In this document: positions 44,138-52,229 of the stretch, one piece after another
How the letters are laid out: every line of letters begins with the position of its first letter
Numbering within the stretch: position 1 is the stretch's first letter
Assembly (NCBI GenBank): GCA_963665735.1
Contig: OY762444.1
Coordinates: forward strand, 1,364,001 to 1,428,000
Direction of reading: 5' to 3'
DNA length: 64,000 nt
Source: CATOSK01 sp963665735
GTDB taxonomy: Bacteria > Chloroflexota > Dehalococcoidia > Lucifugimonadales > UBA3495
Translations under genes and position numbers: made by a program
The notes under the pieces: generated by a model
Told to the model about the DNA's origin: nothing
Seen by the model: the letters and a program-made list of their open reading frames with translations, nothing else
Databases searched by the model: none

Positions 44138-45355
44138 TTACTCGGAGGGCCAGCCGTCGGGGGTTTCGTTGGCGGCCAAAGCGGCTTTGATGCCGGCGGC
44201 GGCGTCAGCGGTGACCCAACCGCTCCAAACGTCTTCGTTGCCGCTCAGCCACCAAAGGGCGGCGTCATTCGTAGTGGCATCGGAATTTTCGGCTAGCCAA
44301 GCAGCCACCCCTTTGTACCTGTCGATGTTGAATCCCCAGTTGCGAAGCATCTCCACAACTTCCGGGGCCCGAACCAAGACATTCGGCTCCACAGCTATGA
44401 GTATCGTAGAGTCCTCATAGGCGCAAGCCTTGGTGGTGAACCAACATTCGTCGTTGTAAGCCGGTTCCTCCAAACGCACCAGGTCAAGAAGAAGGGGCGG
44501 ATCGTTGGTTCCCCATTGGTAGCCCAGCCAAGGTTCCTGCTTATCATAAGCGCCGTACAAGTCGGCGTTGGCCGCCGCACCGTCGCCAGGATTGACGATG
44601 TGGACGTGGTCGCTGAGACCGTAACCATCCACCTGTTTGGCGTTGACATCCTCGCAGGCCCAGCCGATGACGCAGGAAACCAGGCGGGCCTTGTCGCCGG
44701 TCTCGGCAGTCTTGAACAGGTCTTTGTACTGCTGTTCCTTCAGGTCTTCCACGCTGTCCAAGTCGGGGTACTGTTCCTGGAGGTAGGCGGGAATGACGAA
44801 AGCCGATTGCCAGTCCTTGCCCAGGCTTTCACCAATAGGAACGACTTCACCGGCGGTCTGAGCTTCTGCCCAAGCTTCATCCTGGTTAGGCAGCCAGATT
44901 TCCATGGTGACGTGGGTATCGCCGGCACGCAGACCGTTGAATAGGGGAAGGGTGGCGCCGAACTTGACATCGGTGGGGTAGCCGTAGCCTTTGTCCACGA
45001 TGTATTGGGCAATGCGGTTCTGAATCTGCGCGCTGGGCCAGTTGAGGTCTGAGAAGATGATAGTCTCTTTGGGGCCGGCCGGGGCCTCCACTTCGACTAT
45101 TTTCTCGACGATTTTTTCCTTTTCGACGATCTTCTCTACTTCGACGGGTTTTTCAACCTCGACGATTTTCTCGACCTCTACCTCTTTTTCTACAATCTTC
45201 TCGACTTCGACCGGCTTTTCGACCTCAACGACCTTCTCGACTTCGACGATTTTTTCGATGGTCTGAGGTTCCGCCGGACCGCAGGCGACGACGGCCAAGG
45301 CCGCCATCAGGAACAAGGCCAAGGGTAAGCCCCAAATTCGGTACTTGCTAAGCAA
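44138..45355 (-). CDS. Glycine betaine-type ABC transporter substrate-binding lipoprotein
   Basis: 405 residues from a TTG at 45355 (GGAGGG 6 bases upstream). A signal helix (LPLALFLMAALAVVAC) ends at a lipobox. A linker of about 60 residues follows, built of VEVEK/IVEKE units with few other residues, probably an extended charged spacer from the membrane. The OpuAC-type domain starts at ETIIFSDLNWPSAQIQNRIA and includes FGATLPLFNGLRAGDTHVTMEIWLPN and PGDGAAANADLYGAYDKQEP, with tryptophans fit for binding a quaternary amine. It works with the permease and ATPase upstream and has its own strong promoter. Confidence 0.9.
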   Translation of the reverse strand: MLSKYRIWGLPLALFLMAALAVVACGPAEPQTIEKIVEVEKVVEVEKPVEVEKIVEKEVEVEKIVEVEKPVEVEKIVEKEKIVEKIVEVEAPAGPKETIIFSDLNWPSAQIQNRIAQYIVDKGYGYPTDVKFGATLPLFNGLRAGDTHVTMEIWLPNQDEAWAEAQTAGEVVPIGESLGKDWQSAFVIPAYLQEQYPDLDSVEDLKEQQYKDLFKTAETGDKARLVSCVIGWACEDVNAKQVDGYGLSDHVHIVNPGDGAAANADLYGAYDKQEPWLGYQWGTNDPPLLLDLVRLEEPAYNDECWFTTKACAYEDSTILIAVEPNVLVRAPEVVEMLRNWGFNIDRYKGVAAWLAENSDATTNDAALWWLSGNEDVWSGWVTADAAAGIKAALAANETPDGWPSE

Positions 45356-45422
45356 AATCAGTCCCTCCAATTTTTTGTTGATTGCCGGGGCAGAACCCGG
45401 CCCTTGGGAGATAGCCCGGACA

Positions 45423-45451
45423 GTTATATCAGTGAAAAATCCTGCTGTCAA
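45423..45451 (-). promoter_or_regulatory. Promoter of the substrate-binding protein gene
   Basis: On the minus strand TTGACA (45451-45446), a 17-base spacer and TATAAC (45428-45423) lie about 65 bases before the TTG start. This allows expression of the binding protein above the level of the upstream transporter genes. Confidence 0.75.
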
Positions 45452-45546
45452 ATCCGTTTTCCGTTGTTTTACATAACACGATAAGCGGGATTCGGATTGC
45501 AGGGCCGGTTGGACATAACCAAGGCGAAACAGGGTTTAGGTACGGG

Positions 45547-45831
45547 TCAGGATTTACCGTCTCCGTTAGTAAGTTCGTCCAGCCGCTTTTTCAACTCCGG
45601 GTTGTCTTCCGCGAAGGGCAAGAGGCCGTCTCTGATTCTTTGACGTGCCCGGGCTTCACCCTCGGCCCAACCCTTAGCGTACCCTTCGGCCCAACCTTTG
45701 GCATAACCTTCCACCCAGCCTTTGGCGTAATTCTCAGCGTGCCTTTTCCGTATCCAATCTTCCACGGCTTTGGTTGCGCCAATCATCAAGTCAACTCCCG
45801 CTGGCGGCCCGTAGGCTATCAACCCGGTCAA
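45547..45831 (-). pseudogene. Truncated copy of the neighbouring small membrane protein
   Basis: 94 residues from a TTG, matching the C-terminal half of the gene at 45864-46376 (LIAYGPPAGVDLMIGATKAVE.W; AEDNPELKKRLDELTNGD) but without its N-terminal helix. Homology begins about where the upstream copy has LPGRIASMAG. Its own middle is expanded by eight-residue units of the type YAKGWAEG. It has no evident ribosome site, so it may be a remnant of a tandem duplication, though the frame is intact. Confidence 0.6.
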
Positions 45832-45863
45832 GGCGACGATAGAGGCGCGGTCAAGAGGTCAGG

Positions 45864-46376
45864 TCAGTGTTTGGTATCTCCGTTGGTAAGTTCGTCCAGC
45901 CGCTTCTTCAACTCCGGGTTGTCTTCCGCCAAGGGCATCAGGGCTTCCATTATCCTTTGGCGTTCCTCGGATTGGGCTTCGGCCCGGCCTTCGGTTCGTC
46001 CCTCGGCCCTGGCTTTGGCGTGTCTTTTCCGTATCCACTCTTCCACGGCTTTGGTTGCGCCAATCATCAAGTCAACTCCTGCTGGCGGCCCGTAGGCTAT
46101 CAGGCCGGCCACGCCCGCCATGCTGGCAATCCTTCCCGGCAGTTCCCGCAGTAGAATACGGACGGTGGGCCAACCTTGCCACACCGGGATTTGTTCAAGT
46201 TCATCCCAAATTACGAAGCCCGTCCCTATGGCCGTCAGGGTCAGGAACAGGGCCGTCCCGAAATACTTCCACCTGGACCAATTATACCACCCGACGTTCC
46301 CGCCCGGCGGGTCTGCCGGGCGGTTGTCGTCCTCTTCCTCAGAGGATTGGGCGTCTTGTCGTTCCGGGGATGACAT
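45864..46376 (-). CDS. Small membrane protein of unknown function
   Basis: 170 residues: an acidic N-terminus, a membrane helix (YFGTALFLTLTAIGTGFVIW), a second hydrophobic stretch (IASMAGVAGLIAYGPPAGVDLMIG), then a charged Ala/Arg/Glu-rich helix and LAEDNPELKKRLDELTNGD. No family recognised. It sits between the transporter permease (20 bases upstream) and the binding-protein gene, so it could be an accessory of the transporter or merely inserted. A truncated copy follows. Confidence 0.65.
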   Translation of the reverse strand: MSSPERQDAQSSEEEDDNRPADPPGGNVGWYNWSRWKYFGTALFLTLTAIGTGFVIWDELEQIPVWQGWPTVRILLRELPGRIASMAGVAGLIAYGPPAGVDLMIGATKAVEEWIRKRHAKARAEGRTEGRAEAQSEERQRIMEALMPLAEDNPELKKRLDELTNGDTKH

Positions 46377-46395
46377 TCGGTTACGCCGTCAGGGG

Positions 46396-47502
46396 TCAAT
46401 TCTGGGCATTCAGGGATGCCTGGCGGCGGCGGGCTACTGCCTGGGTCAGCCGGTCTATGATGATGGCCAGCAGGACAATCGCGATTCCGGCGATAGCCCC
46501 GTTGCCGGGCTGGTTTTTCTGCAAGGCCCGCAGCACGTTGTCGCCCAACCCGCCGGCGGCGACCATGCTGGCGATAGTGACCATGCCCAGGGCCAGCATC
46601 GTGGTCTGGTTGATTCCGGCCATGATGGTGGGCAGGGCCATGGGAACTTGAACCTTGGTAAGCACCTGGAAGGGGGAGGCCCCGAAGGAACGGGCCGCCT
46701 CCACGGTTTCCGGCGAAACCTGGCGGATGCCCAGGTTGGTCAACCGGATTACCGGCGGCACGGCGTATATAATCGTGGCGAAGATGCCGGCCGGCTTGCC
46801 CAACCCGAAGAACAAGACGCCCGGCAGCAGGTACACAAAGCTGGGCATGGTCTGCATGGCGTCCAGGATGGGCCGCATCACGTTGTCAGCCCAACGGTTG
46901 CGCGCCCCCAGCACACCCAGAGGCAAGCCGACGGCCACCGAAATCGCCACGGCTACCACCATAAGCGCCACGGTAGCGACAGTGTTGACCCACAAGTCCA
47001 TAAACCCGATGTAGAGCAAGGCGATGACGGTGAAGGCCATGAAGGGCCAGCGCCCCACTGCATAAGAGGCCAGGGCCAGACCGAGAATCAACGCCGGCCA
47101 GGGAATCCACTCCAGGACGTTTTCGATGTAAACCAGAGCGTAGGTTATGGCGGCGCTAAGCCCGTTGAACAACCAGGCGGCTTCCCGGGTTATCCAGCCA
47201 ACGATGTCGTCTATTGCCTGGCCCGTCACCTGCCGGACGGTTTTTTCCAGGGTGATGGTGTTGCCGCCCTCGGTAGCCACCTGGGTGGTGGAGACGGTGG
47301 TGGGGTACTCCATCTCCGGCCCCCAGATAGCCAGGCAGACCACAAAAACGATGAGGATTGCGCCCAGTGCCAACCCCCATTTCGCCAATGGAGACATAGC
47401 CGCCAGCATAGCGGTGGGGGATGTTGCGGTTCTGCCGGTGGAAGAAGATTCCGCTGGGGATTGGGGAGTGTCGGTTTCCTGGGTTCCGGTCGCTGCCATC
47501 AT
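46396..47502 (-). CDS. Glycine betaine/proline-type ABC transporter permease
   Basis: 368 residues; two ATGs are adjacent (47502 and 47499), with AGGAGG just upstream. An N-terminal extension of about 150 residues with two helices precedes the ProW-like core. The core has the EAA loop VEAARSFGASPFQVLTKVQVPMALPTIMAG, the contact site for the ATPase, and PLGVLGARNRWADNVMRPILDAMQTMPSFVYLLP. It forms the membrane channel for quaternary amines such as betaine or carnitine, for osmotic balance. Follows the ATPase gene. Confidence 0.92.
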   Translation of the reverse strand: MMAATGTQETDTPQSPAESSSTGRTATSPTAMLAAMSPLAKWGLALGAILIVFVVCLAIWGPEMEYPTTVSTTQVATEGGNTITLEKTVRQVTGQAIDDIVGWITREAAWLFNGLSAAITYALVYIENVLEWIPWPALILGLALASYAVGRWPFMAFTVIALLYIGFMDLWVNTVATVALMVVAVAISVAVGLPLGVLGARNRWADNVMRPILDAMQTMPSFVYLLPGVLFFGLGKPAGIFATIIYAVPPVIRLTNLGIRQVSPETVEAARSFGASPFQVLTKVQVPMALPTIMAGINQTTMLALGMVTIASMVAAGGLGDNVLRALQKNQPGNGAIAGIAIVLLAIIIDRLTQAVARRRQASLNAQN

Positions 47503-47625
47503 GGCCTCCTGCGGTTTGGTTTCCCTTCCTCACCCCACAGCGGGGGAATTTCCCCCGTTCCAACTTTCCCCATTGGCGGGGGAAAGGGAGTAGCGAGCCA
47601 ACCTACCCCGAACAGGGCAAGACGG

Positions 47626-48948
47626 CTAGGCGTTGTCCGCGTCGGTTTCGGCTTGGGATTGAGCGGCCAGGGCGCTGTTTTCGGCGGCGTTGGCGGCGTA
47701 GTCCTGCTCCGCCGAGGATGTTTCGGCGATGGCCTCGGCCATTGCGCTGCGATAGACCTCGCCAATCAGCACGTTGTCGTCGTCAACTATGGGGATGGGG
47801 TAGTCGGTGGACATTGCCATCGGGATGAGTTCGTCAAAGCTGGTGGTGGGGGGTACGCTGCCGTACTCCAAATCCACGTAGTGCCAAGCCTCGTCCAGGC
47901 GTTTTACCCCCGCGCGCAGGGCCTCCCGCGCGTTGGAAATGGACAGCAGGCCGATGTAGCGTTCCCGGCGGTCAACCACCCAGGCGGCGTCGCCGTCGCC
48001 CTGGCCGATGGTATGCAGGGCGGCCCGCGGCCCCTGGTGTCCCATAACAATCGCCTTGGGCGAAACCATGACCTTGGCGGCGGTTAGAATTGTCTCCGCC
48101 CGCACGTCCTGGGTAAAGTCGCCAACGTATTCGTCCTCCGGGCGCAGAACGATGTCTTCCGGCGAACCAATCTGGGCCACCTGGCCGTCGTGGAGAATGG
48201 CGATGCGGTCGCCAAGTTTCAGGGCTTCGTTCAGGTCGTGGGTGATGAAAATGATGGTCTTGTGCAGTTCCGACTGGAGGCGGAGCAGTTCGTCCTGCAT
48301 CTGGCGGCGGATGAGAGGGTCAAGGCCGCTGAAAGGTTCGTCCATCAGCAGGATGTCGGTCTCGACGGCCAGGGCGCGGGCCAGCCCCACCCGCTGCTGC
48401 ATCCCGCCGGAGAGTTGGCGGGGGTAGGAATCTTCCCAACCGGCGAGGCCCACCAGTTCCAGCACTTCCCGCACCCGTGCGTAGCGGGAGTTTTTGTCCA
48501 TGCCCTGGGTTTCCAGGCCCCAGGCGGCGTTGTCAATAACGGTGCGGTGGGGCATCAGCCCGTAGTGCTGGAACACCATAGCGATTTTGTGGCGGCGGAA
48601 CTCGGCCAGTTCCTTGTCGCTCATAGTGACCAGGTTGCTGCCGGCGATGTTGATTTCCCCGGAGGTAGGTTCCACCAGACGAATCAGACAGCGCACCAGC
48701 GTTGACTTGCCGCTGCCGGACAGACCCATGATGACGAAGGTTTCGCCCTGGTTGCACTCGAAGGAAACATCCTGCAAGGCAACCACGCAGCCCAGGTCGG
48801 CCAGCAGTTGCGACTTGTCCTTGCCGGCGTTTTCGGGAGCGTGAATCCGGTCGGCGTTCTTGCCAAAGACTTTCCAAAGGGACTTGACGTTGATGAAAGT
48901 CCCCTGTTCCTCAACTACCCCGGTTGCTGCTGCGGTTTCTGCTTGCAT
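47626..48948 (-). CDS. Glycine betaine/proline-type ABC transporter ATPase with CBS domains
   Basis: 440 residues from the ATG at 48948 (GGAGCG upstream). Walker A is GLSGSGKST, signature LSGGMQQRVGLARAL, Walker B DILLMDEPFSGLDP, and His in FITHDLNEAL. The C-terminal 150 residues hold two CBS motifs (IGLLSISNAREALRAG; YPIPIVDDDNVLIGEVYRSAM), which in OpuA-type ATPases sense ionic strength or nucleotides and gate transport. A DNA-encoded tail of 30 Ala-rich residues follows. First gene of the transporter operon. Confidence 0.93.
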   Translation of the reverse strand: MQAETAAATGVVEEQGTFINVKSLWKVFGKNADRIHAPENAGKDKSQLLADLGCVVALQDVSFECNQGETFVIMGLSGSGKSTLVRCLIRLVEPTSGEINIAGSNLVTMSDKELAEFRRHKIAMVFQHYGLMPHRTVIDNAAWGLETQGMDKNSRYARVREVLELVGLAGWEDSYPRQLSGGMQQRVGLARALAVETDILLMDEPFSGLDPLIRRQMQDELLRLQSELHKTIIFITHDLNEALKLGDRIAILHDGQVAQIGSPEDIVLRPEDEYVGDFTQDVRAETILTAAKVMVSPKAIVMGHQGPRAALHTIGQGDGDAAWVVDRRERYIGLLSISNAREALRAGVKRLDEAWHYVDLEYGSVPPTTSFDELIPMAMSTDYPIPIVDDDNVLIGEVYRSAMAEAIAETSSAEQDYAANAAENSALAAQSQAETDADNA

Positions 48949-49356
48949 GGCGTCGCTCCGGCAGTGGACAAAATATCGGGAAACGGCCCCGCCCTCCCGT
49001 CGGGTAGGGGCCACCCTTGTGGTTGCCCCCAAGATTGTCGGGACGGGAATCGGACTGAACCGCCCATAACCTAAAAGTTGGCGGGCGGTTTGTCAAATTG
49101 GGACTTGGGGTTTTCGGTTGGTTGTCACCTGACCAGAAAAACACCCTCCCCCTAATCATGGGGAGGGTGGGGGTGAGGATTGGTCAGGCCAAGGGTGGCG
49201 CAGGCATTCCTGCCTGCCCTTGTTGGTCAGGCCAAGGGTGGCGCAGGCATTCTTGCCTGCCCTTGTGGGTCAGGGCGGGGTTACGCGCAGGCTAAAAGCC
49301 TACGCCACCGGGGGCCTTGGGGGCGAACCTCCCGGAGGGATGGGAATTACCCGCCC
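48949..49356. other. Intergenic region with hairpins and a tandem repeat
   Basis: Contains the GTAGGGGCCACC-type hairpin at 49004-49029, a CTCCCCCT element at 49144-49170 and the 43-base tandem repeat at 49182-49267. The presumed promoter of the transporter operon must lie near 48950-49000, but no strong hexamers are seen. Confidence 0.6.
49182..49267. repeat. 43-base direct repeat, two copies
   Basis: GGTCAGGCCAAGGGTGGCGC begins at 49182 and again at 49225, and the whole 43-base unit is repeated with one visible change. Each unit holds a stem, GCAGGCA / TGCCTGC. A third start, GGTCAGG, follows at 49268 and then diverges. Confidence 0.8.
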
Positions 49357-49593
49357 CTAATCATCCCCCGGCTCTGCCGTTGCCGCGTTGCCTTCTTCCA
49401 GGACCCTTACCAGTTCCGTTACGGCGATAATCAGGCAGCCCAGCGCCAAAGGAACCGCCAGCCGGTACAGGAACATATCGAAGGCTCCGGAGTTGGCTTC
49501 CACCGCCCCGGCAATGGCCGACAACAGGGCGAAGAAGATAACCACTCCGCCCAGGATGCGCCCGATTAACGTCGCGTTAAGCTGTATCTCCAC
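49357..49593 (-). CDS. Small two-helix membrane protein
   Basis: 78 residues from a GTG, with GGGAGG upstream. Two membrane helices (IGRILGGVVIFFALLSAIAGAV; FLYRLAVPLALGCLIIAVTELVRVL) and an acidic tail. It shares 50-60 percent of residues with the 80-residue protein at 50219, and both have the leader GGAGGTTTGACGTGGA. No family recognised. It flanks a lipoprotein gene on its 5' side. Confidence 0.68.
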   Translation of the reverse strand: MEIQLNATLIGRILGGVVIFFALLSAIAGAVEANSGAFDMFLYRLAVPLALGCLIIAVTELVRVLEEGNAATAEPGDD

Positions 49594-49629
49594 GTCAAAC
49601 CTCCCTTATGGGATGCGTCTGTTTCCGGT

Positions 49630-50130
49630 TTACCCATCCAGGTCATCCAGGTCGCAGCCTTCGTTACTCACCTCCCTTTGGACCCGAGGCGGCAGGTCAT
49701 CCCACTCATCACGGGCGTCGTCCCGGAGTCCTTCGAACTCGTCCAGCAAGTCCTCAGTTTCGTCTTCAAAATCATCTTTCAGGTCTTCGATTTCGTCGTC
49801 GATTTCGTCCCTTTCGGCCCGCCTGGACTCGTCCCGCTTTTCCATCAGTTCGGCCACATTTTCGTCAAACTCTTCCTGCTTTTCCAGGTAGGCGATGGAC
49901 AACTCGAGGGCGTCCGTCCGAATGTTATGCAGGGTATTGACATCCCCAGGCGGCTTGATGGCCTTCCAATCTTCCAGCGCGTCCTCGGCATCCCCCAGGT
50001 CGGAGATGGATCTGTAATCGTCCTCCCAGTCGTAGCACTCCTCCGCATAGTCGTCCAGGTCCAGTCCGCCGCCGCAGGCGACTGCCGCCAGCAAGACGGA
50101 CAACGCCAAAAAGCCAAGAATGTTACGCAT
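49630..50130 (-). CDS. Acidic helical lipoprotein
   Basis: 166 residues; AAGGAGAG precedes the ATG. A short signal (LGFLALSVLLAAVAC) ends at a lipobox. The mature part starts GGGLDLDDYAEEC, then a long, strongly acidic helical region (DEIDDEIEDLKDDFEDETEDLLDEFEGL) likely to form a coiled coil. The same leader and domain open the LRR lipoprotein at 52230-54266, where the domain is joined to leucine-rich repeats. Surface-exposed by prediction; function unknown. Confidence 0.75.
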   Translation of the reverse strand: MRNILGFLALSVLLAAVACGGGLDLDDYAEECYDWEDDYRSISDLGDAEDALEDWKAIKPPGDVNTLHNIRTDALELSIAYLEKQEEFDENVAELMEKRDESRRAERDEIDDEIEDLKDDFEDETEDLLDEFEGLRDDARDEWDDLPPRVQREVSNEGCDLDDLDG

Positions 50131-50218
50131 TTTTCTCTCCTTACGTGGTCAAGATGGGCAAAGGTCCCCTTGCCCTTTAGTTTGCCTGTTACGGTTCTCC
50201 CGGCGCCAACCTGGCCAG

Positions 50219-50461
50219 CTACCCATCATCATCGGCTGGGCTGGCGGCGTCAGACGTCCTTTTGCCGCGTTCCTCAACCACCCTTACCAGTTCGGTCACC
50301 ACCAGAATCAAGGAACCCAGCCCCAAGGGCGTCGCCAGGCGGTGCATGGAGGCGTCAAACCCCTCGGTGGCCGCCCCGACTATCGCCGAGACAATGGCAA
50401 CCAGGATTACCAGCGCCCCCAGGATTCTGCCGATTAACACCTCGTTCAACTTTATTTCCAC
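50219..50461 (-). CDS. Small two-helix membrane protein (paralogue)
   Basis: 80 residues from a GTG with GGAGG upstream. Helices GRILGALVILVAIVSAIVGA and RLATPLGLGSLILVVTELVRVVEE. Paralogue of 49357-49593; the two bracket the acidic lipoprotein gene. The conserved LIGRILG and VTELVRV ends suggest a shared partner. Function unknown. Confidence 0.68.
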   Translation of the reverse strand: MEIKLNEVLIGRILGALVILVAIVSAIVGAATEGFDASMHRLATPLGLGSLILVVTELVRVVEERGKRTSDAASPADDDG

Positions 50462-50546
50462 GTCAAACCTCCTTGGTCAAATGTGGTCCGTTTTGCGAAA
50501 GGGGCGCCCTCGCCCCAACCCTCCCCCTGGCCGGGGGAGGGGGTTT

Positions 50547-52103
50547 CTAGCAGGCCGGCAGCCCCCCGTCCAGCTTGAACTTTTCCGGGTCGTGCCATCG
50601 CTGCTGCAAGTGGCCCGGAACGCAGGTAAAGTCGTTGTTGGTCAAGTCCAGGTACTTCAGGTTGGTCAGGGCCTCCAGTTCGTCCGGTATCTCCCCCCGC
50701 AGTTTATTGTTGTTGAGCGACAGGTATCTCAGGTGGGTCAGCGCGCCCAGTTCCTTGGGAATCTCGCCCCGCAAGTCACGGTTGGCCAGGTTCAGCGAAA
50801 TGACCCGGCCGTTGGCCCCCAGGAAGATTCCGTTAAACTCCGCCAACAGGGGGAATTCGGGTCTTTCCTGCCCCTCTGGCAATAGACGCCCACCGGGGCC
50901 GATTCCCCAAGCCTGGTACAGAGCGATAACGTCAGCCCGTTCCTCCGGGTCCTCCGGGCAGATGGGCAGGATGTCCCCGGCGTGCCGGTGCAGGAAATGA
51001 GAGATGCAGCCGGTGAATTTGTTGCTTTGCTGGTCGCCATGGAGTGTCAACCCCTGCAAGCTGTCCAGGTTGTCCAATTCCGGGGGTATCTCCCCGCTCA
51101 ACTGGTTGATGCCGAGCGACAGCGATTCCAGGTTGGACAGGTTGCCCAACTCCGCGGGTATCTCCCCGCTCAACTGGTTGATGCCGAGCGACAGCGATTC
51201 CAGGTTGTACAGGTTACCCAGTTCCGGCGGTATCTCCCCGCTCAACTGATTTCCAGAGAGCCGCAACCCTTTCAGGTTGGACAGGTTGCCCAATTCCGGG
51301 GGTATCTCCCCGCTCAACTGGTTGTAGTAGAGCCGCAACTCTTTCAGGTTGGACAGGTTGCCCAATTCCGGGGGTATCTCCCCGCTCAACTGGTTGTAGT
51401 CGAGGTGCAGCGATTCCAGGTTTAACAGGTTGCCCAGTTCCGGGGGTATCTCCCCGCTTAACTGGTTGGCGTGGAGTTCCAGCCGAACGACCCGGCCATA
51501 GGCGTCGGTTTCAACGCCCTTCCACTGGTTCAACGGCTTGGACGACAGCCAGTTATCAACATTGCTCCAGGAATCGCCGTTGGCAGCGTCGTACAGGGCC
51601 TCCAGGGCGGCCCGGTTCGTTTCCAGCGAGCTGCTGGGCAGGGGGGTTGCGGTTGGGGTTGGCTCTGCCGGCGTAAGACTGCCGGAGCCGTCGGCGCCCG
51701 TCCGGGTGGGCGTGGGAGTACCGGCGGGCGGTACAGGCGTCGGTGTTGGCCCAGGCGTGGGAGCGCCGATGGGCGGTACAGGCGTCGGTGTTAGTGCCGG
51801 CGTGGGAGTATCGGCGGGTGGTACGGACGTCGGTGTTGGCGCCGGCGCGGGAGTGCCCTCAGTCATCGTTGCGGGAGTGGCCGGGGGGTCTGCGCCGCTG
51901 GGGATAACGGCCGCCGGTGTGGTGGTGGGTATCGTCGCAGCAGCGGCAGAGGGGTCTGAACCTGAGTACCAACTGCTTGGAATAGGTCCCGGAATTAGCG
52001 ACAACGCGGGCCGGTCTAAGGCTTCCATAACGGCCACGGCCGCTGACACCATGACGGCGAAGGTCAAGAATATGCCAGCTATTTTGTACCACCTATCAAG
52101 CAT
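50547..52103 (-). CDS. Leucine-rich-repeat protein with Pro/Thr linker
   Basis: 518 residues from the ATG at 52103 (GGAGGC upstream). N-terminal membrane helix (IAGIFLTFAVMVSAAVAVM), a Pro/Thr-rich linker of about 100 residues in TPTPVPPAGTP-like units, then LRRs of the plant type with the 24-residue unit LSGEIPPELGNLSNLESLSL repeated about seven times. A unique insert (GCISHFLHRHAGDILPICPEDPEERADVIALYQAWG) is followed by three more repeats and a Cys-ended cap (FTCVPGHLQQRW). Probably anchored and displayed outside the cell for protein binding. Paralogue of the next gene. Confidence 0.86.
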   Translation of the reverse strand: MLDRWYKIAGIFLTFAVMVSAAVAVMEALDRPALSLIPGPIPSSWYSGSDPSAAAATIPTTTPAAVIPSGADPPATPATMTEGTPAPAPTPTSVPPADTPTPALTPTPVPPIGAPTPGPTPTPVPPAGTPTPTRTGADGSGSLTPAEPTPTATPLPSSSLETNRAALEALYDAANGDSWSNVDNWLSSKPLNQWKGVETDAYGRVVRLELHANQLSGEIPPELGNLLNLESLHLDYNQLSGEIPPELGNLSNLKELRLYYNQLSGEIPPELGNLSNLKGLRLSGNQLSGEIPPELGNLYNLESLSLGINQLSGEIPAELGNLSNLESLSLGINQLSGEIPPELDNLDSLQGLTLHGDQQSNKFTGCISHFLHRHAGDILPICPEDPEERADVIALYQAWGIGPGGRLLPEGQERPEFPLLAEFNGIFLGANGRVISLNLANRDLRGEIPKELGALTHLRYLSLNNNKLRGEIPDELEALTNLKYLDLTNNDFTCVPGHLQQRWHDPEKFKLDGGLPAC

Positions 52104-52229
52104 TATTCGCCTCCATTTCCCTCAAGCCGCAGCATGAGCCGGCTCACAGTCGGAATGCCCGCCGCCGTACCGGCCGCACACCACGCACGTTACAATCGGC
52201 GGGAGAACGGGGGGGCAACCGGCAACCTA

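Noticed and set aside
46120..48087. 655-residue plus-strand frame
   Set aside because: It mirrors the transporter permease and ATPase genes; composition is typical of a shadow frame.
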